Source: Paracoccaceae bacterium
Lineage (GTDB): Bacteria; Pseudomonadota; Alphaproteobacteria; Rhodobacterales; Rhodobacteraceae
Assembly: GCA_006226775.1 (NCBI GenBank)
Contig: SBGD01000050.1
Coordinates: forward strand, 22,389-86,388
Direction: 5' to 3'
DNA: 64,000 nucleotides
Shown: piece after piece, positions 1-9,156 of the stretch
Position numbering within the stretch: position 1 is the stretch's first letter
How the letters are laid out: each line of letters opens with the position of its first letter
Made by a program: the position numbers and the translations under genes
Notes under the pieces: generated by a model
What the model saw: only the letters and a program-made list of their open reading frames with translations
Databases searched by the model: none
Told to the model about the DNA's origin: nothing

Positions 1-284
1 TAGGTCTTGCCGTCCTCGGAGACCTCGTGATCCAGCGCCACGCCGGGCACCAGCTCGCCATTGCCATCCTCGTTGTAGAGCCCCTCGAAAAGGTTGCGCA
101 GCACGTCCGAGCCTTCGACATCGGTGTTGATCTGCGGGTCCATCGACTTGATCGCGTCCAGCAGCCAGAAGGTATAGGTCTGGTCCTTGGCCAGCGTCAC
201 GCCCTCGGGCACATCCGCCGCCTGCGCCTGGAGCGCAAGGCCCAGGGCCAGTGCCGAGCATGCAAGTGTGGTGCGAAGTCTCAT
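1..284 (-). CDS. Periplasmic oligopeptide/dipeptide ABC transporter binding protein (N-terminal part)
   Basis: Only the first about 94 codons lie in the window; the gene runs off the left edge. The product begins with a clear Sec signal peptide (basic MRLR, hydrophobic core, cleavage near AQA-AD). The mature part reads SMDPQINTDVEGSDVLRNLF and then GLYNEDGNGELVPGVA, which is the start of the family 5 solute-binding fold (OppA/DppA type). Such proteins capture peptides or related solutes in the periplasm and hand them to an ABC permease. The ATG at 284 follows a good GGAGAG ribosome site. The rest of the transporter is presumably beyond the left edge. The substrate cannot be read from this fragment. 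Confidence 0.85.
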   Translation of the reverse strand, partial: MRLRTTLACSALALGLALQAQAADVPEGVTLAKDQTYTFWLLDAIKSMDPQINTDVEGSDVLRNLFEGLYNEDGNGELVPGVALDHEVSEDGKT

Positions 285-470
285 GGTGCTCTCCGTATGT
301 TGGAAGGGTTTCTTGTCTTTCTGGCGCTCATTGAACCGAAATCAGCGGGCAGTTGCAAGGACGCCCCTCGCGTCAGCCGCAAGGCGGGCGAAAAACACCG
401 GCGACAGGAAAGGCTGGCCGCGCGACAGGCCCCGGCACCGGCGGCGCGCCGCCGATGCGCCGGGCCCGCG

Positions 471-1424
471 CTAGAGGTCCCAGACCACGCGGAACCCGCT
501 GTGGGTGGTGGTGCTGTCGGGCGAATTTCCGGTCCGCGCGGCGATCCGGTAGCGGTAGCAATAGCTCTTGTGGCAGAGAAACGAGCCGCCCTTGGACAGC
601 TTGTAGCCCTTCATCGCCGCCTGGCGCGCCTTGGCCTGGCGGCGCAGCGAGCGGATGCGGAACGGCTCGGACGTCCATTCCCAGACATTGCCGACAAGGT
701 TGTAAAGCCCGTAGCCATTGGGCGCGAAGGACTGCGCCGGCGCGGTGGTCAGATGGCCGTCGAGCGCGAGGTTGGTCTGGGGGAATCGCCCCTGCCAGAT
801 GTTGCAGGGGAAATGCCCGGTATCGTCCGGCTCGTCATCGCCCCAGGGAAACCGCACGTCGCCCAGGCCGCCGCGCGCGGCATGCTCCCACTCGGCCTCG
901 GTCGGAAGCCGCCCGCCGATCCACTCGGCATAGGCGCGCGCGTCGTTCCAGCTGACATGCACCACCGGGTGGTCGGGATGCCAGGCCGCCTCCGCGGTGC
1001 CGGGCCCGTTGATGTCGCGCCAGGTGGCGCCGTCGACCCGGCGCCACCATTCGACATCGACCACGCCCTGGGTGGGGCCGACCGCGCTGGGGACCTGCGA
1101 CCAGAAGACGAAGGACCAGCCGAAGCGCTCGGCCTCGGTGACATGGCCGGTTTCCTCGATGAAGGCGGCGAATTGCGCATTGGTGACGGTGGTGACGCCG
1201 ATGCGGAAAGGCGCGATGGTCTTGCGCCGCAGCGGGCCTTCGGCGTCTTCGGCCAGCACCGGGCGATCGGTGCCGAGCAGCGCCCTGCCGCCGGGGATCT
1301 CGACCGAGGGCGGGCGCGGCGCGCTGGCCGGGCGGATGCGGGGGGTCCGGGGCGGATGCGCGCGGGCCGGGGTCGGCGGCGGGCAGCAGCCGGTCTTGCC
1401 GGGCGTGTCGGGTGTCTCGGGCAT
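471..1424 (-). CDS. Formylglycine-generating enzyme (sulfatase-modifying factor)
   Basis: The 317-residue product has the FGE/SUMF1 fold (about residues 45-317) after a Pro/Ala-rich N-terminus with no obvious signal peptide. It converts the active-site cysteine of type I sulfatases to C-alpha-formylglycine. The C-terminal block GGSFLCHKSYCYRYRIAAR holds the cysteine pair Cys284/Cys289 that binds copper and does catalysis in true FGEs, followed by NSPDS and a terminal GFRVV. Many bacterial FGE-sulfatase-domain proteins lack these cysteines, so this one is likely a real maturase. No sulfatase gene is next to it; clients must be elsewhere. The start at 1424 is the first ATG; the poorly conserved first 40 residues leave the exact start open. 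Confidence 0.88.
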   Translation of the reverse strand: MPETPDTPGKTGCCPPPTPARAHPPRTPRIRPASAPRPPSVEIPGGRALLGTDRPVLAEDAEGPLRRKTIAPFRIGVTTVTNAQFAAFIEETGHVTEAERFGWSFVFWSQVPSAVGPTQGVVDVEWWRRVDGATWRDINGPGTAEAAWHPDHPVVHVSWNDARAYAEWIGGRLPTEAEWEHAARGGLGDVRFPWGDDEPDDTGHFPCNIWQGRFPQTNLALDGHLTTAPAQSFAPNGYGLYNLVGNVWEWTSEPFRIRSLRRQAKARQAAMKGYKLSKGGSFLCHKSYCYRYRIAARTGNSPDSTTTHSGFRVVWDL

Positions 1425-1575
1425 TCAACCCCTCATCTGCACGGGACCTCTGGCCCTATCTCGCGCACAAGGCCGGAGCGGCGGGCCGGGTCTGGTCATC
1501 GCCCCGCCTTTAGCGTTTTTCCGGATGCTTGACCATAGGTGCGGCGCAGGCCATCGCGGCCCCTCGCAACGGTGG

Positions 1576-1617
1576 CCGATCCATCAATGGATCGGTCCCG
1601 ATCTGTTGACAGATCGG
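1576..1617. repeat. Two adjacent perfect palindromes
   Basis: Two hairpins stand side by side in the 208-base gap between the DNA ligase stop and the FGE gene. The first is CCGATCCAT-CA-ATGGATCGG (1576-1595), the second CCGATCTGT-TG-ACAGATCGG (1598-1617). They share the arms CCGATC/GATCGG, so alternative pairings are possible. No T-run follows on either strand, so a simple intrinsic terminator is not clear. They could stop or stabilise the ligase transcript, or bind a dimeric protein. Confidence 0.7.
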
Positions 1618-1632
1618 CCCCCGCCCCGGGGG

Positions 1633-3222
1633 TCAGCCGTGGCGCGCCAGCATCTCCTTGAGATCCGCCAGCGTATTGGCCTCTTCCACCGGCTTGTCCT
1701 TGCGCCAGCGCAGCATCCGCGGAAAGCGCAGCGCGACGCCGGATTTGTGCCGGCTCGAGGCCTGGATGCCCTCGAAGGCGATCTCGAAGACATGCGCGGG
1801 CGCGACCTGCCGCACCGGGCCGAACTTCTGCCGGGTGTTGCGGCGGACCCAGGCGGTGATCTCGCGGAACTCGGCATCGGTCAGCCCGGAATAAGCCTTG
1901 GCAAAGGGGATCAGCTCCGGCCCGTCCCAGACCGCGAAGGTGTAATCGGTAAAGAGATTGGCGCGCCGCCCGTGGCCGGCCTGGGCATAGATCATCACCG
2001 CGTCGATGGTCAGCGGATCGACCTTCCACTTCCACCAGTCGCCGCGCTTGCGCCCCGCCAGGTAGGGGCTGGCGCGGCGCTTGATCATCAGCCCTTCGAC
2101 ATGATGCCGGCGCGAGGCGTCGCGCTCGGTGGCCAGCGCCTGCCAACTGGCAAACCCCACCTCCGGCGAGAGCCGCAGCGGAAACGCCGGCGGCACCGCC
2201 TGCAGCAGACCGGCCAGCGCGGCGCGGCGCTCCTCGAAGGGCCGGGCGCGGATGTCGTGCCCGTCGCGTTCCAGCAGGTCATAGGCCATGAAGACCACCG
2301 GCGCCGCGCGCAGCACCTTGGCGCTGACCTTCTTCAGCCCGATGCGTTTCTGCAGCGCGTTGAACCCCAGCGGCGCGCCCTCGGCAAAGGCCAGGATCTC
2401 GCCGTCGATCACCGTGCCGCCGGGCAGGACATCCTGCAATTGCGCCAGTTCGGGGAAGCGGTCGGTGATCAGCTCCTCGCCGCGCGACCAGAGGTGATGC
2501 GCGCCGCCGCGGTGGATGAACTGGCCGCGGATGCCGTCCCACTTGCGCTCGGCATGCCAATCGGCGGGGGCGCCGAGGTCTTCGGGCGCGTCGAGCGCAT
2601 GGGCGAGGTAGAAGGGATAGGGCCGCGACAGGTCGGACATCGGATCCTCGGTCTCGATCAGCCGCGCCCAGGTCGTCGTCCCGGGCGACCAGGTGCCCAT
2701 CAGCTTGTGGGTCAGCACCGCCGCCTCCTGCCCGGTGGCCAGCGCCAGCGCCCGGGTCATCAGCCGCGCGCTGACCCCGACGCGAAAGCCGCCCGTCAGC
2801 AGCTTGTTGAAGAGAAACCGCTGCGCCGTGTCGAGCCGGTCCCAGGCCGCCAGGATCGCCGCCTTGCGCGCCGGTTCGCCCTGATCGGCCAGCGCGCGAA
2901 TCTCACCGACCCAATGGCTCAGGCTTTCGTCGCTCTGACGCTCGGGCGCCGGCAGCACCAGGCTGATGGTCTCGGCCAGGTCGCCCGCGACGTGATAGCA
3001 TTCCTCGAACAGCCAGTCGGGCAGACCGGCGCGTTCCGCCGCCCATTCGCGCAGCCGCGTCGCCGTGACCACCCGTTTCGGGCGCCGCCCGGTAAAGAGC
3101 GCGATGGTCCAGAGCCGATCCTCGGGCGGCGCGGTTGAGAGATACTCGGCCAGCGCCGCGACCTTGACCTTGGTGCTGGTGGTCTCGTCGATGCGGGCGA
3201 AAAGTGCGGCGAACTGCTTCAT
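1633..3222 (-). CDS. ATP-dependent DNA ligase of the ligase-exonuclease repair module
   Basis: This 529-residue protein has the order of bacterial multi-domain ATP-dependent ligases: an N-terminal DNA-binding domain (about 1-200), the adenylation domain and an OB fold (about 410-529). The nucleotidyl-transfer motif is ERKWDGIRGQ, with the lysine that becomes AMP-linked; later motifs include DGEILAF and EGLMIKRR. It joins DNA nicks using ATP, in addition to the essential NAD-dependent LigA. Its ATG overlaps the stop of the exonuclease gene (ATGA, 3219-3222), so the two are translationally coupled. The pair is known from a four-gene repair set with an Lhr-type helicase and a metallophosphoesterase; those two are not in this window. 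Confidence 0.93.
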   Translation of the reverse strand: MKQFAALFARIDETTSTKVKVAALAEYLSTAPPEDRLWTIALFTGRRPKRVVTATRLREWAAERAGLPDWLFEECYHVAGDLAETISLVLPAPERQSDESLSHWVGEIRALADQGEPARKAAILAAWDRLDTAQRFLFNKLLTGGFRVGVSARLMTRALALATGQEAAVLTHKLMGTWSPGTTTWARLIETEDPMSDLSRPYPFYLAHALDAPEDLGAPADWHAERKWDGIRGQFIHRGGAHHLWSRGEELITDRFPELAQLQDVLPGGTVIDGEILAFAEGAPLGFNALQKRIGLKKVSAKVLRAAPVVFMAYDLLERDGHDIRARPFEERRAALAGLLQAVPPAFPLRLSPEVGFASWQALATERDASRRHHVEGLMIKRRASPYLAGRKRGDWWKWKVDPLTIDAVMIYAQAGHGRRANLFTDYTFAVWDGPELIPFAKAYSGLTDAEFREITAWVRRNTRQKFGPVRQVAPAHVFEIAFEGIQASSRHKSGVALRFPRMLRWRKDKPVEEANTLADLKEMLARHG

Positions 3223-4223
3223 GCGGCGCCCTCCGCATCGTCGCCGCTGTATTCGGTCGAGACGACATGGGCGTCAAAGCCCTGTTCCTCGAGGTAGCGC
3301 CGGAACGGGGCGGTATAGCCATGGGTGACAAAGACCTTCTCCGCCCCGGTGGCCCGGATCGCGGCATTCAGCCCGTCCCAGTCGGCATGGTCGGACATGA
3401 CAAAACCCCGGTCGGTGCCGCGCCGCCGCCGCACCCCGCGCAGCGCCATCCAGCCCGAGGCAAAGGCGGTGGCCGCCCCGGGAAACCTCCGCATCCAGCC
3501 ATGGGTGGTGCTGCCCGGCGTGGCGATGATCAGCGCGCCGGGATGGGTCTTGCCCGAGACCTCCTCGGTGATCCGCACGGTTTCCGGCAGATCGATGCCT
3601 TGCGCCCGCAGCACTTCGGTGATGTTTTCGACCGCGGTGGCGGTCAGGATCGGGCCGATGGCGGCATCCACCGTGCGCATCAGCCGCTGCGCCTTGCCCA
3701 GCGCATAGGCGCCGATCACCGAGGCCCGTCCTTCGGCCGCATTCGCCGCCCACCAGGCGTTCACCTGCCCGGCCAGCACCTCCTGCGGCGTCCAGGAAAA
3801 GATCGGCAGGCCGAAGGTGCTCTCGGAGATGAAGGCATGGCAGGACACCGGCTCGAAAGCCTCGGAGAGCCCGTCGTCCACCACCTTGTAATCGCCCGAG
3901 GCGACCCAGACCTCGCCTTTCACCGCCACCCTGATCTGCGCCGAGCCGGGCACATGGCCCGCCGGGTGAAACGACACCTCGGCCCCGCCGATCCGGCGGC
4001 GCGTGCCATAGGCCATCGTCTCGATCCGCGCGTCCTCGCCCAGCCGGTACTGCATGACCGGAGCGGCGGATGGGGTGGCGAGGTAGCGGGTCATGCCCGG
4101 GCGCGCATGGTCGGCGTGGCCATGGGTGATCAGCGCCCGGTCCACCGGCCGCCAGGGATCGATGAAGAAATCCCCCGCCGGGCAATAGATGCCGCGGTCG
4201 GTGAAGGTGAGAACATCCGCCAT
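3219..4223 (-). CDS. Ligase-associated DNA exonuclease (metallo-beta-lactamase fold)
   Basis: The protein (about 334 residues) is an MBL/beta-CASP-type nuclease. It shows the metal motif THGHADHA near residues 34-41, a further SDHADW motif and a terminal VTHGYTAPF. Family members act on DNA ends and are encoded with the ATP-dependent ligase that follows here. The ATG at 4223 gives MADVLTFTDRGIYCPAG, which matches the family N-terminus; an ATG four codons upstream (4235) is possible. The stop overlaps the ligase start by four bases. The gene lies 57 bases after the FAD oxidoreductase gene on the same strand and may share its transcript. Confidence 0.9.
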   Translation of the reverse strand: MADVLTFTDRGIYCPAGDFFIDPWRPVDRALITHGHADHARPGMTRYLATPSAAPVMQYRLGEDARIETMAYGTRRRIGGAEVSFHPAGHVPGSAQIRVAVKGEVWVASGDYKVVDDGLSEAFEPVSCHAFISESTFGLPIFSWTPQEVLAGQVNAWWAANAAEGRASVIGAYALGKAQRLMRTVDAAIGPILTATAVENITEVLRAQGIDLPETVRITEEVSGKTHPGALIIATPGSTTHGWMRRFPGAATAFASGWMALRGVRRRRGTDRGFVMSDHADWDGLNAAIRATGAEKVFVTHGYTAPFRRYLEEQGFDAHVVSTEYSGDDAEGAA

Positions 4224-4280
4224 GGCCGCAGACATAGCGCCGGGGCGGCGGCCGGAAAGCCCGCCGGGGCGCGGCGGCCC

Positions 4281-5486
4281 TCAGATGATCGCCTGTTCCC
4301 AGAAGGGCGCGTTGCGCACCACCCGCCCATAGCCCAGCGGCGAAAGATCGAGCGTGCGGAACCCGCCATAGGTGATCAGCTCCGACACCGCGCGCCCGGT
4401 GGCGGGGCCTTGCTGCAACCCGTGGCCGGAAAAGCCGTTGGCGAAGATGAAATTGCCCACCACGTCATGCGGCCCGACGACGAGATTGTGATCGAGGGTG
4501 TTGAAGGCGTAATGCCCGGCCCACTGGTTGACCACCTTGATCGCCTCGAACTGCGGCGAGCGTTCGGCCAGCGCGGGCCAGATCACCTCCTCGAACTCGG
4601 CGTAGCGCGGCTCGAAATCGTCCCAGTCCACCGCCGGATCGGGGTCGGGCACCGAGCCGGAGAGGAAATACCTTCCCTCTGGGCGGCAGAACACGCCGGT
4701 CGGGTCGATCATCAGCGGCAGACGGCCCTGGTTGACCCCCGCCGTGCCCTCGGGCGAGGCGGCGCAGTCGAAGACGAAAAGCGTGCGCTTGCGTGGCTCG
4801 ACCGGGATATCAAGCCCCGCCATCCGCGCGACCAGCGCCGCGCGCGGCCCGGAAGCATTGACCACGGTGCCCGCCGCGATCTCGGCCCCCGAGGCCAGCG
4901 TCACCCCGGTCACCCGATCGCCTTCGCGGGCAATCGCCACCACCTCGTCGCGCACCAGCTCTGCGCCCAGCGCGCGCGCCTTGGCGCGAAAGCCCTGCAT
5001 CAGCCCGAAATTGTCGAACCAGCCCTCGCCCGAGCGCCCGTAGGAGGCCAGTTCGATATCGTCCACGTTCAGATGCGGAAAGGCGCGGGCCAGCTCGTCG
5101 CGGTCCCAGAGCACCACGTCGGCGCCGCAGGCCCGCTGCACCGCGTGATTGTCGCGCAGCACCTGCACCTGGCGCGCATCGCGGGCCAGAAACAGGTAGC
5201 CGCCGGGGTGGAAGTGAAGATCGGGCCTGTGCCCGTCCACCTCCATCATTTCGCCGAAGTTGCGGATCACCTCGGCGCCGTACTGGCTGATCCGGACGTT
5301 GATCGGGTTGGAGAACTGCATCCGGATCGACGACACCGAGAGCGCGGTCGAGGATTTGCAGAAGCTGGTGTCCTTCTCGACGATCAGCACCGATCCGTCG
5401 AAATCCGGGTTCGCGGAGAGGTAATAGGCCACCGCCGAGCCGATCACCGCCCCGCCGACGATCACCACGTCATAGGCGCGTTTCAC
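4281..5486 (-). CDS. FAD-dependent oxidoreductase of the DAO family
   Basis: The 401-residue product begins with a Rossmann FAD-binding motif (VVIVGGAVIGSAVAYYL, residues 7-23) and has the C-terminal motif GFSGHGLQQGPATGRAVSEL that closes the flavin site in D-amino-acid-oxidase-like enzymes. The family oxidises amines or N-methyl amino acids, and includes sarcosine/dimethylglycine-type and FOXRED1-like proteins. The true substrate is not evident. Its ATG overlaps the stop of the ThDP-enzyme gene (ATGA, 5483-5486), so both products are likely made together and may work on linked substrates. No signal peptide is seen, so a cytoplasmic location is expected. Confidence 0.88.
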   Translation of the reverse strand: MKRAYDVVIVGGAVIGSAVAYYLSANPDFDGSVLIVEKDTSFCKSSTALSVSSIRMQFSNPINVRISQYGAEVIRNFGEMMEVDGHRPDLHFHPGGYLFLARDARQVQVLRDNHAVQRACGADVVLWDRDELARAFPHLNVDDIELASYGRSGEGWFDNFGLMQGFRAKARALGAELVRDEVVAIAREGDRVTGVTLASGAEIAAGTVVNASGPRAALVARMAGLDIPVEPRKRTLFVFDCAASPEGTAGVNQGRLPLMIDPTGVFCRPEGRYFLSGSVPDPDPAVDWDDFEPRYAEFEEVIWPALAERSPQFEAIKVVNQWAGHYAFNTLDHNLVVGPHDVVGNFIFANGFSGHGLQQGPATGRAVSELITYGGFRTLDLSPLGYGRVVRNAPFWEQAII

Positions 5487-7147
5487 GGCTGCGCCTTCAG
5501 TGCCGCGGCGCGGATCTGCGACAGGCTGACCCGCGGCGTCAGCGCCTCGGGCGAGATCGCCAGGTCCAGCACCGCCCCGGTCGGCGACGCCAGCGCGCGG
5601 TCGAAGGCTTCGGCGAAGTCATCCGTGCGCGCGACCCGTTCGCCGTGAAAGCCGTAGGCCCGGGCAAGGGCGGCGAAATCCGGGTTCACCGCCATCTCGG
5701 TGCCCGAGACGCGGGTGGGATAATGCCGCTCCTGGTGGGCGCGGATGGTGCCGTAGATGCCGTTGTTGAGGATCAGCACGATAGGCTGGGCGCCGTATTG
5801 CGCCGCGGTGGCCAGTTCCTGCCCGGTCATCTGGAAATCGCCGTCGCCGGCGAAACAGACCACCCGGCGCGCGGGGTGTGCAATCCTGGCGGCAATCGCC
5901 GCCGGCACGCCGTATCCCATGGATCCCGATTGCGGCGCCAGCAGCCGGGCGCGCGGGCCGAACTTGAAGAACTTGTTGGGCCAGACCGCGAAATTCCCCG
6001 CGCCATTGGTCAGGATCACGTCCTCGGGCAGCACCTGCGCCAGGTGCGCCATGACCTTGCCCATGTCCACCGGGCTGGGCAGGGCGTCGAGGTCGAACCC
6101 CGCCTCCCATTCCGCCCGCGCCTGCGCCCGCCACGCGGCCCAATCGCCCGTCACCGGCGTCAGCGCCTGGACAAAGGCGTTCGGGCCGCAGTGGATGCCA
6201 AGCTCGGGCTGATAGACCTTGCCCAGTTCCGCCTCGGAGCCATGCACATGCACCAGCCGCTGGTCGGGCACCGGCACCTTCAGCAAGGACCAGGCGGCGG
6301 TCGAGTTCTCGCCGAAGCGGTTGTTGAGCGCCAGGATCACGTCGGCCTCGCGCATCAGCCGGCGCACCGAAGGCGTCATGCCCACCCCGGCCTCGCCGCA
6401 GAACACCGGCGAGAAATTGTCGACCTGGTCCTGGTAGCGGAAGACCGCGAGCACCGGGATGTCCGAGCCTTCCGCAAAGCGCTGCAACGCGCCCCGCCCC
6501 GCCTCGGTCCAGTTGGTGCCGCCGTAGAGGATCAGCGGGCGCCTCGCTTCCGCCAGGATGGCGCGGGCGCGGTCCACGGCCTCGGGCGCCGGGTGCGGCT
6601 CGGGGTACTCTGCCGGGCCGGTCAGCGGCGCGGTCTCGGTCGGCGTGGTCAGCATGTCCTCGGGCAGTGCCACGACCACCGGGCCGGGGCGGCCGGTCAG
6701 CGCGGTCTTCCAGGCGCGGGCGAGAACCTCGGGGACGCGGGTCACGTCGTCGATCTCGACCGCCCATTTCGCCATCGGGCCAAAGACCGCGCGGTAGTCG
6801 ATCTCCTGGAACGCCTCGCGCCCGCGCATCCCGGTGCCGATCTGGCCCACGAAGAGGATCATCGGCGCGCTGTCCTGCATCGCGGTATGCACCCCGATCG
6901 CGGCATTGGTGGCCCCCGGGCCGCGCGTCACCATGCAGATGCCGGGCTGGCCGGTCAGCTTGCCCCAGGCGGCGGCCATGAAGCCCGCCCCGCCCTCGTG
7001 CCGGCAGTTGATGAAATCGAGGCGCCCGCGCGTGTCGTGCAGCGCGTCCAGCACCGCCAGGTAGCTTTCGCCCGGCACCCCGAAGGCCCGGGTCGCGCCC
7101 AGCGCCACCAGGCTTTCCACCAGAAGCGCACCGCCGTGTCGTGTCAT
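5483..7147 (-). CDS. Thiamine-diphosphate enzyme, acetolactate-synthase-like large subunit
   Basis: The 554-residue protein has the three-domain order of ThDP decarboxylases/carboligases. The N-terminal domain carries the catalytic Glu in CRHEGGAGFMAAAWGKLTG and the flexible motif RGPGATNAAIGVHTA; the C-terminal domain carries the metal/ThDP motif GDGDFQMTGQELATA followed by LNNGIYG. It resembles IlvB but no small regulatory subunit is present, so catabolic roles such as sulfoacetaldehyde or oxo-acid conversion are as likely as valine synthesis. The ATG at 7147 follows an AGGAGAG site and begins 26 bases after the adenine deaminase stop. The next gene overlaps it by four bases. The exact reaction is unknown. 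Confidence 0.88.
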   Translation of the reverse strand: MTRHGGALLVESLVALGATRAFGVPGESYLAVLDALHDTRGRLDFINCRHEGGAGFMAAAWGKLTGQPGICMVTRGPGATNAAIGVHTAMQDSAPMILFVGQIGTGMRGREAFQEIDYRAVFGPMAKWAVEIDDVTRVPEVLARAWKTALTGRPGPVVVALPEDMLTTPTETAPLTGPAEYPEPHPAPEAVDRARAILAEARRPLILYGGTNWTEAGRGALQRFAEGSDIPVLAVFRYQDQVDNFSPVFCGEAGVGMTPSVRRLMREADVILALNNRFGENSTAAWSLLKVPVPDQRLVHVHGSEAELGKVYQPELGIHCGPNAFVQALTPVTGDWAAWRAQARAEWEAGFDLDALPSPVDMGKVMAHLAQVLPEDVILTNGAGNFAVWPNKFFKFGPRARLLAPQSGSMGYGVPAAIAARIAHPARRVVCFAGDGDFQMTGQELATAAQYGAQPIVLILNNGIYGTIRAHQERHYPTRVSGTEMAVNPDFAALARAYGFHGERVARTDDFAEAFDRALASPTGAVLDLAISPEALTPRVSLSQIRAAALKAQP

Positions 7148-7173
7148 GTCTCTCTCCTGTTCCGCCGCGGCGT

Positions 7174-8871
7174 TCAGCCCGGGATGATCTCGAATTTCAC
7201 CACGTCGACCATGCCCCGGTCGGTGATCTTCAGCGCCGGGATCACCGGCAGGGCAAGGAAGGCCAGTTGCAGGAAAGGCTCCTCCAGCACCACGCCCAGC
7301 GATTTTGCCGCATCGCGCAGGGCGATCAGGTGCTGGTGGACCACCTCGAAGGGCTCGAGGCTCATCAGCCCGGCCACCGGCAGCGCCAGTTCCGCCAGCA
7401 CCTTGCCATCCCGCACCACGACGAAGCCGCCTTCGAGGTCGGTCAGCCGGTTGGCCGCGATGGCCATGTCGGCGTAATCCATGCCGACGCAGGCGATGTT
7501 GTGATGGTCGTGACAGACGGTCGAGGCAATCGCCCCCGCCTGCATCCCGAAGCCGCGCACGAAGCCGGTGGCGATATTGCCGTTCTTGCCGTGCCGTTCC
7601 ACCACCGCGATGCGGGCAAGGTCGCGGGTCGCATCGGGGCGCTTGTCGCCGTCCTCGATGGCGATTTCCTCGCTCAGGTGCTCGGTGAGGATCTTGCCTT
7701 CGATGATGCCGATCACATCGGTCTGCGTGCGGTTGCCCGTGGCGCGGAAATCGCGGGCGCCGACCTGCGGCGCCTTGACCGAGTTGCGCCCGACCACCGC
7801 GACTGTGCCCCGCGCGGCGAAAGCCTCGTCCGTCACCCGCTGCCCGGCGCAGAAGACCATCCGCGCATGGCACTCCTCAAGCGTCTCAACCGCCACGATA
7901 TCGGCGCGCAGCCCCGGCGCGATCTGGCCGCGATCCTTCAGCCCGAAGGCCTCTGCCGCCGAAAGCGAGGCGGCGCGATAGGCGGCGAGCGGCGGCACGC
8001 CCTTTTCGATCAGCCGCCGGATCATGTAGTCGAGATGGCCGTGATCGGCGATATCCAGCGGGTTGCGGTCATCGGTACACAGGCACATGTAGGCGCTGGT
8101 GCGTTCGGTCAGCAATTCCGCCAGCGCCTCGAGATCCTTCGAGACCGAGCCTTCGCGGATCAGCACCCGCATCCCCTTTTGCAGCTTCTCGCGCGCCTCA
8201 GGGGCGGTGGTCGCCTCATGCTCGGTGCGGATGCCGGCGGCGACATAGGCGTTGAGGTCGCGGCCCGAAAGCTGCGGGCAATGGCCGTCGATATGGCGCC
8301 CCTCGAAGAGGCGCAGCTTGGCCATGGCACGCGGGTCGCGGTGGATCACGCCGGGGTAGTTCATGAATTCCGCAAGCCCGATGCCGGAGGGATGGCCCAT
8401 GACTTCGGCCAGGTCCGTCGCCTCGATCCGCGCGCCGGCGGTCTCCATGTCGGTCGAGGGCACGCAGGAGGAAAGCTGCACGCGGATGTCCATCAGCGTG
8501 TGTTCGCTGGCCTGCTGGAAATAGCGGATACCGTCGAGACCGACGACATTGGCAATCTCGTGCGGATCGCAGATCGCGGTGGTGATCCCGCGCGGCGCGA
8601 CGCAGCGGTCGAACTCGAAAGGGGTGATCAGCGAGCTTTCGATATGCAGATGCGTGTCGATGAAACCGGGCACCAGCGTCAGGCCGGAGACGTCGATGAC
8701 CTCCCGGCCCTCGTACTCGGCGCCGATGCCGACGATCCTGTCGCCGCAGATCGCCACGTCGCCCGGGATAATCTCGCCGGTGACCAGGCAGAAGACCTCG
8801 CCGCCGCGCAGCACCTTGTCCGCCGGTTCATCGCCGCGCCCCTGCGCGATGCGTGTCTCGAGATTGCTCAT
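7174..8871 (-). CDS. ade: Adenine deaminase
   Basis: The 565-residue protein has the amidohydrolase fold of the Ade family. It shows the metal motif [24 protein letters not shown] and the later CTDDR and HDHHNI motifs. It converts adenine to hypoxanthine and ammonia in purine salvage, in the cytoplasm. The ATG at 8871 gives [11 protein letters not shown] and has a G-rich ribosome site; upstream in-frame ATGs add unconserved residues. It is first in a minus-strand run with the ThDP enzyme and the FAD oxidoreductase, which is not the usual purine neighbourhood. Confidence 0.93.
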   Translation of the reverse strand: MSNLETRIAQGRGDEPADKVLRGGEVFCLVTGEIIPGDVAICGDRIVGIGAEYEGREVIDVSGLTLVPGFIDTHLHIESSLITPFEFDRCVAPRGITTAICDPHEIANVVGLDGIRYFQQASEHTLMDIRVQLSSCVPSTDMETAGARIEATDLAEVMGHPSGIGLAEFMNYPGVIHRDPRAMAKLRLFEGRHIDGHCPQLSGRDLNAYVAAGIRTEHEATTAPEAREKLQKGMRVLIREGSVSKDLEALAELLTERTSAYMCLCTDDRNPLDIADHGHLDYMIRRLIEKGVPPLAAYRAASLSAAEAFGLKDRGQIAPGLRADIVAVETLEECHARMVFCAGQRVTDEAFAARGTVAVVGRNSVKAPQVGARDFRATGNRTQTDVIGIIEGKILTEHLSEEIAIEDGDKRPDATRDLARIAVVERHGKNGNIATGFVRGFGMQAGAIASTVCHDHHNIACVGMDYADMAIAANRLTDLEGGFVVVRDGKVLAELALPVAGLMSLEPFEVVHQHLIALRDAAKSLGVVLEEPFLQLAFLALPVIPALKITDRGMVDVVKFEIIPG

Positions 8872-8988
8872 CGCCGCCCCCCTGGTGATTTGCCGGGACG
8901 ATAGCATTTGCAGGCGCGGTGTCACGAGGTGGCGTGCAGATCGCGTCATGCGACTGGGTGCGACAGGATGCGGGTCTTGGGCAGAAAA

Positions 8989-9046
8989 GGGGGCCAGCCC
9001 CCTCGGCCTTCGGCCTCACCCCCGGAGTTTATCCGGCAAGATGAAG
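8989..9046. repeat. Dispersed GC-rich hairpin repeat, copy 1
   Basis: This element consists of a hairpin GGGGG-CCAG-CCCCC (8989-9002), a second small hairpin GGCC-TTC-GGCC (9005-9015), then ACCCCCGGAGTTTATCC and an AAGATGAAG tail. A related copy lies at 38856-38902. It fills much of the 285-base gap between hppD and ade. Elements of this build are scattered between genes in many Rhodobacterales genomes; this last point is from general knowledge, not from the window. Confidence 0.6.
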
Positions 9047-9156
9047 ATCGAGGCGGTGGTTCTTCTGAACCCGGGGGCACGCGGCGGGCGGGCCTACGGG
9101 CCCGGTCGGAAAGGGCCGGAACGACTCCCGGCCCTTCCCCTCCTCCCCGGTCGTCC

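Noticed and set aside
8989..9046. A terminator for ade or hppD
   Set aside because: The hairpins lack a T-run and match a second copy elsewhere, so a dispersed repeat is the better reading.
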